The notes below the pieces were generated by a model that saw only the letters and a program-made list of their open reading frames with translations, did no database searches and was not told the origin of the DNA. From CAYTZA01 sp964442365 (GTDB lineage Bacteria > Patescibacteriota > Minisyncoccia > Phycocordibacterales > DAORIS01): a stretch of DNA of 5,104 nt. Shown here piece by piece: positions 4,153-5,104 of the stretch (the first letter of the stretch is position 1; every line of letters begins with the position of its first letter). The stretch covers positions 1 to 5,104 of the forward strand of contig CAYTZA010000037.1 of NCBI GenBank assembly GCA_964442365.1, in the 5' to 3' direction. Both the position numbers and the translations under genes were made by a program.

Positions 4153-5100
4153 ATGGAACAGGAGCTTTCTTCGCTTATAGAATTACTTGAAAAAAACGGT
4201 GAAAATCGTTTAGAGTATAAAACTCTCCGTGAGCAGATGCGACGTATCTTGTCGAAAGATAAAAGGGGAGAATTGGTCTCTCTTATCCCTAATTCTTATC
4301 TAAGAAAATGGTTTCTGGCTGATATTCGTATTGCTTTGCGTAAGAAAAAAATAAAAGATATTGTTTTGTATTTACAGCATGCATTGGGAATTATAAAAGT
4401 TCAAAGGATACGTATTGGTATAGAAAGTGGCGAAGCTCAAAAATTGCTTATCAAAAAAGAAGATCTTAAAAAAGGGGATATTGTTTTATCTTATAAAACG
4501 AAGTCTTTCTTGGACAAAGAATTTTTATCAAAATTAATTGCTAAAGCAGCCTATACAAGTATCACTCATTCATCAATTGTTTGCGAAGATGAAAAAGGAG
4601 AATTAAGAAAACTAACATCATATGCACAAACGTGGGGTTTGGATGCACTTGATTTGACCCCAGAATCAGGGGAGATTTTCTTTATTCTGTCTGCAGATCC
4701 TAATTTTAAATATACTCAAAAATTACATAAAGAGATTGATAATTGGTATAACATGGTGCGTCATAAAAAAGATTCTTTGCGTATGCGTTGGAAATTAAGA
4801 TTTTCTGAGACGAAGTGTTGGTCAGCTTGTGTATCTGGATTTGTTTTTACTACAACTATGCGTCTAACTGGTGCATACATAGTTATTCCGAATCCTTTGT
4901 GGTTGGTGAGTGGGTACTATTGTAGTGAAATATTAGATATCATGTTTAAAAGAGTAGGAGTTACTTTATCTGCAAGAACTAGAAGACCAGCCTTATTGGG
5001 ACCGTCTGATATGATGTATTCACCGTATTTGCAGTTTAAAGGTCTCATGGCAACTCCACAAGATATTGCTGTATTAGAGACAGAAAAGATTATTATATAA
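4153..5100 (+). CDS. Permuted NlpC/P60 (YiiX/YebB-like) papain-fold protein
   Basis: A 315-aa protein with a circularly permuted NlpC/P60 hydrolase-like domain. The signature begins at LKKGDIVLSY (105-114), the usual first strand. Then THSSIV (138-143) provides the catalytic His139, and much later YYCSEIL (255-261) provides the nucleophile Cys257. In the permuted group the Cys follows the His, as here. GPSDMMYSPYLQFKG (283-297) matches the family's PSD...SP.F...G end. Residues 1-90 form a charged, helical N-terminal region with no signal peptide; its role is unknown. A long insert (about 180-250) separates His and Cys and includes the rather hydrophobic stretch 223-253, which might touch the membrane. 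Relatives act on, or are proposed to act on, peptidoglycan peptides, amides or lipids; the substrate here is unknown. It is the last of a same-strand run, and no terminator is visible before the window ends. Confidence 0.75.
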   Translation: MEQELSSLIELLEKNGENRLEYKTLREQMRRILSKDKRGELVSLIPNSYLRKWFLADIRIALRKKKIKDIVLYLQHALGIIKVQRIRIGIESGEAQKLLIKKEDLKKGDIVLSYKTKSFLDKEFLSKLIAKAAYTSITHSSIVCEDEKGELRKLTSYAQTWGLDALDLTPESGEIFFILSADPNFKYTQKLHKEIDNWYNMVRHKKDSLRMRWKLRFSETKCWSACVSGFVFTTTMRLTGAYIVIPNPLWLVSGYYCSEILDIMFKRVGVTLSARTRRPALLGPSDMMYSPYLQFKGLMATPQDIAVLETEKIII

Positions 5101-5104
5101 AAAA

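Noticed and set aside
83..5100. Alternative genetic code (TGA read as Gly or Trp).
   Set aside because: All seven main genes are intact and full length under the standard code without in-frame TGA, and Trp is encoded by TGG.
1..5104. CRISPR array, insertion sequence, attachment site, replication origin or defence island.
   Set aside because: No regularly spaced repeats, terminal inverted repeats with a transposase, integrase, DnaA-box cluster or known defence domains are visible.

Overview
The window looks like a piece of a small, AT-rich genome from the candidate phyla radiation (Patescibacteria, probably Parcubacteria-like). This is inferred from gene content, not proven. The signs are a DEAD-box helicase with an Arg-rich N-terminal extension and almost no C-terminal tail, a short Tic20/DUF4870-like membrane protein, very compact spacing, and start codons mostly without Shine-Dalgarno (SD) sequences. 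All major ORFs read through with the standard bacterial code and end in TAA or TAG.

Layout. Positions 1-67 hold a strong intrinsic terminator for a gene left of the window. A DUF2585/UPF0314 membrane protein follows at 83-679 (+). Next is a C39-like papain-fold protein at 776-1369 (+), with its own promoter, a textbook SD, a TTG start and a UUCG-loop terminator. A ZIP-family metal transporter lies convergently at 1422-2135 (-). A divergent promoter region at 2142-2191 separates it from a DEAD-box RNA helicase at 2283-3461 (+), which has a leader of about 85 nt. Three more plus-strand genes follow closely: an 81-aa unknown protein (3484-3729), the Tic20/DUF4870-like protein (3764-4105) and a permuted NlpC/P60 (YiiX-like) papain-fold protein (4153-5100).

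Regulation. Five of the seven genes (DUF2585, ZIP, 81-aa, Tic20-like, YiiX-like) have a -10 hexamer only 6-12 nt before the ATG, which predicts leaderless or near-leaderless mRNAs. The C39-like gene and the helicase differ: each has a real 5' UTR. The helicase leader contains an SD-preceded 7-codon ORF (MGQQVPF) inside two mutually exclusive hairpins. The helicase and ZIP promoters are back to back and overlap at one -35 element (TTGACAA read on both strands), so RNA polymerase probably cannot occupy both at once.

No mobile element, CRISPR array, complete RNA gene or obvious defence system is visible. The genes do not form a recognised pathway. Membrane and envelope functions dominate (four of seven). 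The observations most worth a second look are the shared -35, the helicase leader, the compositionally distinct C39-like gene that lacks the usual oxyanion glutamine, and the general leaderless promoter architecture.
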